Of a DNA stretch of 35,359 nt, positions 33,218 through 35,359 are shown one piece after another; position 1 is the first letter of the stretch, and the number at the start of each line of letters is the position of its first letter. The stretch is taken from the NCBI GenBank assembly GCA_934120015.1, contig CAKOTD010000012.1, positions 1 to 35,359 of the forward strand. The letters are read 5' to 3'. The position numbers and the translations under genes were made by a program. The notes below the pieces were generated by a model. The model searched no databases and was not told the origin of the DNA. It saw only the letters and a program-made list of their open reading frames with translations. This DNA is from an uncultured Bacilli bacterium (lineage in GTDB: Bacteria > Bacillota_I > Bacilli_A > RF39 > UBA660).

Positions 33218-34355
33218 AACTTTTTGGAAAATTGTAAATAAATATAAATTTACTATAATTTTATATACAATGTTGTTAATTATATTTGGCGGTTTAAATA
33301 TGGCATCAGATAATAAAAGTATGGGTTTTGTTAATAGTAAACCTGATATATTAATAGTAAATAATGATGAAAATGATGGGTTAACTAAAAATTTTATTGA
33401 ATATTTTGAAAAAAATAGTAATCTCATTTCTATAAAAAATAACGAGTCAGCAATCAATGATGCAATATTTTATAGAGATGTTAATTATGTAATATATATA
33501 CCTAAAAATTATCGTAATGATGTTTTAAATGGAATGAACCCGCAAATTGATATAAAATCAACAGGTGATTATCAAGCAAGTTTAGCTGAACTTATGTTAT
33601 CAAAATATATTCAAACCCAAGCTATTTATCGTAGTAGTACTAGTAATGAGAATGAGCTAATACAACTTATCAATAACACATTAAATAGACAAGCAAGTAT
33701 TGAAATAATGTCTAAAATAGATACTACTGCAGCATCTAATATGAGGAATTATTTTAATTTTGCCAGTTATAGTATTATGGCTATTATAATATATATTGTT
33801 TGTTTAGTGATGACAGTTTTTAAAGAAAAAAGTATTCATAAAAGAACGATTATTAGTAGTATGAATTATAAAAAGCATAATAATCAATTATTATTATCTG
33901 GATTTATATATTCTTTAATTGTTTGGATTTTATTTGTTTTATTAGGATTTGTTTTTCTAAAAACTTCACTTTTTTCATTAAGCGGTTTAATTTACATATT
34001 AAATTTATTGATTTTTTCATTTTGTTGTTTAACACTGGCATTATTTATAAGCACCATTATTAATAGTAAAGATTCTGTCACAGGAATAGTAAATGTAGTA
34101 GCATTAGGATCATCTTTCTTATGTGGAGCATTTGTTCCTGTTGAATTCTTACCATCTTTTGTACTTTCTATTGCTCATATATTGCCAACATATTGGTATA
34201 TAAATTCTAATAATATATTAAAAACTATAGAAATAATTAACTTTAACACTCTACATTCAGTGTTTGTTAATATGCTGGTTTTGATTATCTTTTCCTTATT
34301 CTTTATTATTCTAAATAATATTTTTGCAAAGAAAAAAAGAATAATTAATAACTAA
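33204..34355 (+). CDS. ABC-2 type permease 2
   Basis: The 383-residue permease has the same topology as its neighbour: one N-terminal helix (about 14-32), an external domain (about 35-190) and a C-terminal helical block. It is only weakly similar in sequence to the first permease, so the two probably form a heterodimer. GAGGAGG lies upstream inside the end of the preceding gene. Confidence 0.88.
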   Translation: MIVFKTFWKIVNKYKFTIILYTMLLIIFGGLNMASDNKSMGFVNSKPDILIVNNDENDGLTKNFIEYFEKNSNLISIKNNESAINDAIFYRDVNYVIYIPKNYRNDVLNGMNPQIDIKSTGDYQASLAELMLSKYIQTQAIYRSSTSNENELIQLINNTLNRQASIEIMSKIDTTAASNMRNYFNFASYSIMAIIIYIVCLVMTVFKEKSIHKRTIISSMNYKKHNNQLLLSGFIYSLIVWILFVLLGFVFLKTSLFSLSGLIYILNLLIFSFCCLTLALFISTIINSKDSVTGIVNVVALGSSFLCGAFVPVEFLPSFVLSIAHILPTYWYINSNNILKTIEIINFNTLHSVFVNMLVLIIFSLFFIILNNIFAKKKRIINN

Positions 34356-34383
34356 AAAACTTCAAAAATTTTTGAAGTTTTTT
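34354..34383. terminator. Bidirectional terminator between ABC operon and ZIP gene
   Basis: AAAAAACTTCAAAAA (34354-34368) and TTTTTGAAGTTTTTT (34369-34383) form a perfect 30-base palindrome between converging genes. Confidence 0.85.
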
Positions 34384-35198
34384 CATCCTAAAGCAACATC
34401 CATAATCATCATAATTGCAAACCCTATCAAAGTAAATAGTGCCATTAAATCTTTCTTTTTATTAGTTTGACTTTCAGGTATTAATTCTTCGACTACAACA
34501 TATATCATTGCTCCTGCAGCAAATGCTAGTAAATATGGAAGTAAAAATCTTATCTTAACAACAAGCAATGCTCCTATAACACCTGATATTGGTTCTACAA
34601 TGCCACTTAATTGTCCATAAAAGAAAGCCTTTTTTCTTGATAGTCCCTCTCTTCTAAGGGGAACACTTACAGCAGTTCCTTCTGGAAAGTTTTGTAGTCC
34701 AATTCCAAGTGCTAACATACTAGCAGCCCCCATAGTAGCTCCTTCTAATCCATAAGCAAGAGAACCGAAGGCAACACCAACTGCTAAACCTTCAGGAATG
34801 TTATGCAAAGTTATTGAAAAAATTAACATCAGACATCTTTTTATTTTTGCATTTTGCTTCTCTTTGCCTTTCTTTTTAGAATATCTTTTATCAAAATAAT
34901 CATATATTTTATCACCAGAAAATAATAGTAATCCACCACCGATAAACCCAACAAATATAACAAACCATGAGCACATATTTAAATTTTCCGCCATTTCAAT
35001 TGATGGTGATAATAAAGACCAGAATGATGCAGCAATCATTACACCGGCTGCAAATCCAAGCATTGCATCCATGACGCTTTTGTTTATTTTTTTGAAGAAA
35101 AAAACTATACAGGCGCCAAGTGCCGTAATAAACCATGTAAATAGAGTTGCAATTAGTGCTTGAATGTAGTAGTCCAAATTAGAAAACCAGTTTAACAT
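34383..35198 (-). CDS. ZIP-family metal transporter
   Basis: The 271-residue membrane protein of the ZIP family (ZupT/GufA-like) imports Zn2+ or other divalent ions. Eight helices are expected. The metal-site helices are visible: T-L-H-N-I-P-E-G-L-A-V-G (about 131-142) and Q-N-F-P-E-G-T-A-V (about 169-177), then E-E-L-I-P-E (about 237-242). The cytoplasmic loop is Lys-rich (Y-S-K-K-K-G-K-E-K) rather than His-rich. The start has GGAGG on the minus strand. Confidence 0.9.
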   Translation of the reverse strand: MLNWFSNLDYYIQALIATLFTWFITALGACIVFFFKKINKSVMDAMLGFAAGVMIAASFWSLLSPSIEMAENLNMCSWFVIFVGFIGGGLLLFSGDKIYDYFDKRYSKKKGKEKQNAKIKRCLMLIFSITLHNIPEGLAVGVAFGSLAYGLEGATMGAASMLALGIGLQNFPEGTAVSVPLRREGLSRKKAFFYGQLSGIVEPISGVIGALLVVKIRFLLPYLLAFAAGAMIYVVVEELIPESQTNKKKDLMALFTLIGFAIMMIMDVALG

Positions 35199-35261
35199 AA
35201 AAATCCTCCATATAGTTTTACAAAATATTTTATGCAGATAGTTATAGTGCGTTACAAAAAA

Positions 35262-35290
35262 ATATAATAGAAATATGTATATAATGTCAA
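35262..35290 (-). promoter_or_regulatory. Promoter of ZIP gene, minus strand
   Basis: On the minus strand TTGACA (35285-35290), a 17-base spacer and TTATAT (35262-35267) lie about 65 bases upstream of the ZIP start. Confidence 0.6.
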
Positions 35291-35326
35291 TAATTTAGGA
35301 AAATGTCTCAAAAAATTTTAAACATT

Positions 35327-35355
35327 AACGGGAAAATATTCTCGTTTTTGTTTGT
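35327..35355 (+). terminator. Hairpin with T-run at window end
   Basis: AACGGGAA (about 35327-35334), AATA loop and TTCTCGTT, with a T-rich tail. It looks like a terminator, but no plus-strand gene ends here in the window, so it may serve a minus-strand gene from the right or be an orphan. Confidence 0.4.
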
Positions 35356-35359
35356 AATT

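Noticed and set aside
1..35359. Mollicute-type recoding of TGA as tryptophan, suggested by the TGA in the transposase-like remnant
   Set aside because: TGA closes intact genes such as spmB and the ZIP gene, tryptophan is encoded by TGG, and peptidoglycan genes are present.

Overview
The window is very AT-rich DNA from a low-GC Gram-positive bacterium (Bacillota), probably an endospore-forming or formerly endospore-forming lineage of Bacilli or Clostridia. The main clue is the gene order dac (dacB-like), spmA, spmB, rluB, which matches the Bacillus subtilis dacB-spmA-spmB-rluB order. Shine-Dalgarno sites are strong, extended -10 promoters (TGnTATAAT) are common, and TGA is used as a stop codon. 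The last point argues against a Mollicute with code 4.

Positions 1-18963 are built around one broken chromosomal gene: an N-acetylmuramoyl-L-alanine amidase (Amidase_3) with three C-terminal LysM repeats. Two mobile elements, each carrying a large serine recombinase (LSR) next to its right end, interrupt this gene at different sites. Element 1 runs from before the window to about 3058. It holds transposase and zinc-protein remnants, a MazF/PemK-like toxin gene, two small ORFs and LSR1. Next comes a fragment of about 240 bp of amidase (about 3058-3296). Element 2 (about 3295-18195, 14,901 bp) follows, and then the rest of the amidase (18193-18963). Joining the two sides of element 2 at the shared AGGTGG restores the amidase frame exactly. 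The circularised element ends would form a 51-bp site with 10-bp inverted arms centred on the same AGGTGG, which is a plausible attP.

Element 2 is a compact defence island: a replication-type winged-helix protein, an IetAS pair (AAA+ ATPase plus subtilisin-like protease), an AbrB-type regulator coupled to a complete type I restriction-modification system (hsdM, hsdS, hsdR), a HipA-like kinase preceded by a hairpin-rich leader, a 30-residue ORF and LSR2. I see no relaxase or conjugation gene in it.

From 18963 rightwards the DNA is chromosomal. It holds a GT2 glycosyltransferase with a GtrA-like membrane protein; the dacB-spmA-spmB-rluB cluster; a YbaK/ProX-type tRNA editing protein; a ferredoxin on the minus strand; an acidic tail-anchored protein of unknown function; and a 23S rRNA uracil methyltransferase. 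A more accessory-looking stretch follows (26400-30200): a RhuM-family protein, a small nucleotidyltransferase-fold protein, a lipoprotein, two small membrane proteins and a GNAT acetyltransferase. The window ends with an O6-methylguanine-DNA methyltransferase, an ABC-2 type exporter (one ATPase, two permeases) and a ZIP metal transporter on the minus strand.

The most interesting reading is that a cell-wall amidase, possibly sporulation-related, has been split twice by recombinase elements and could be rebuilt by precise excision, as with skin-type elements, while element 2 supplies stacked anti-phage systems.
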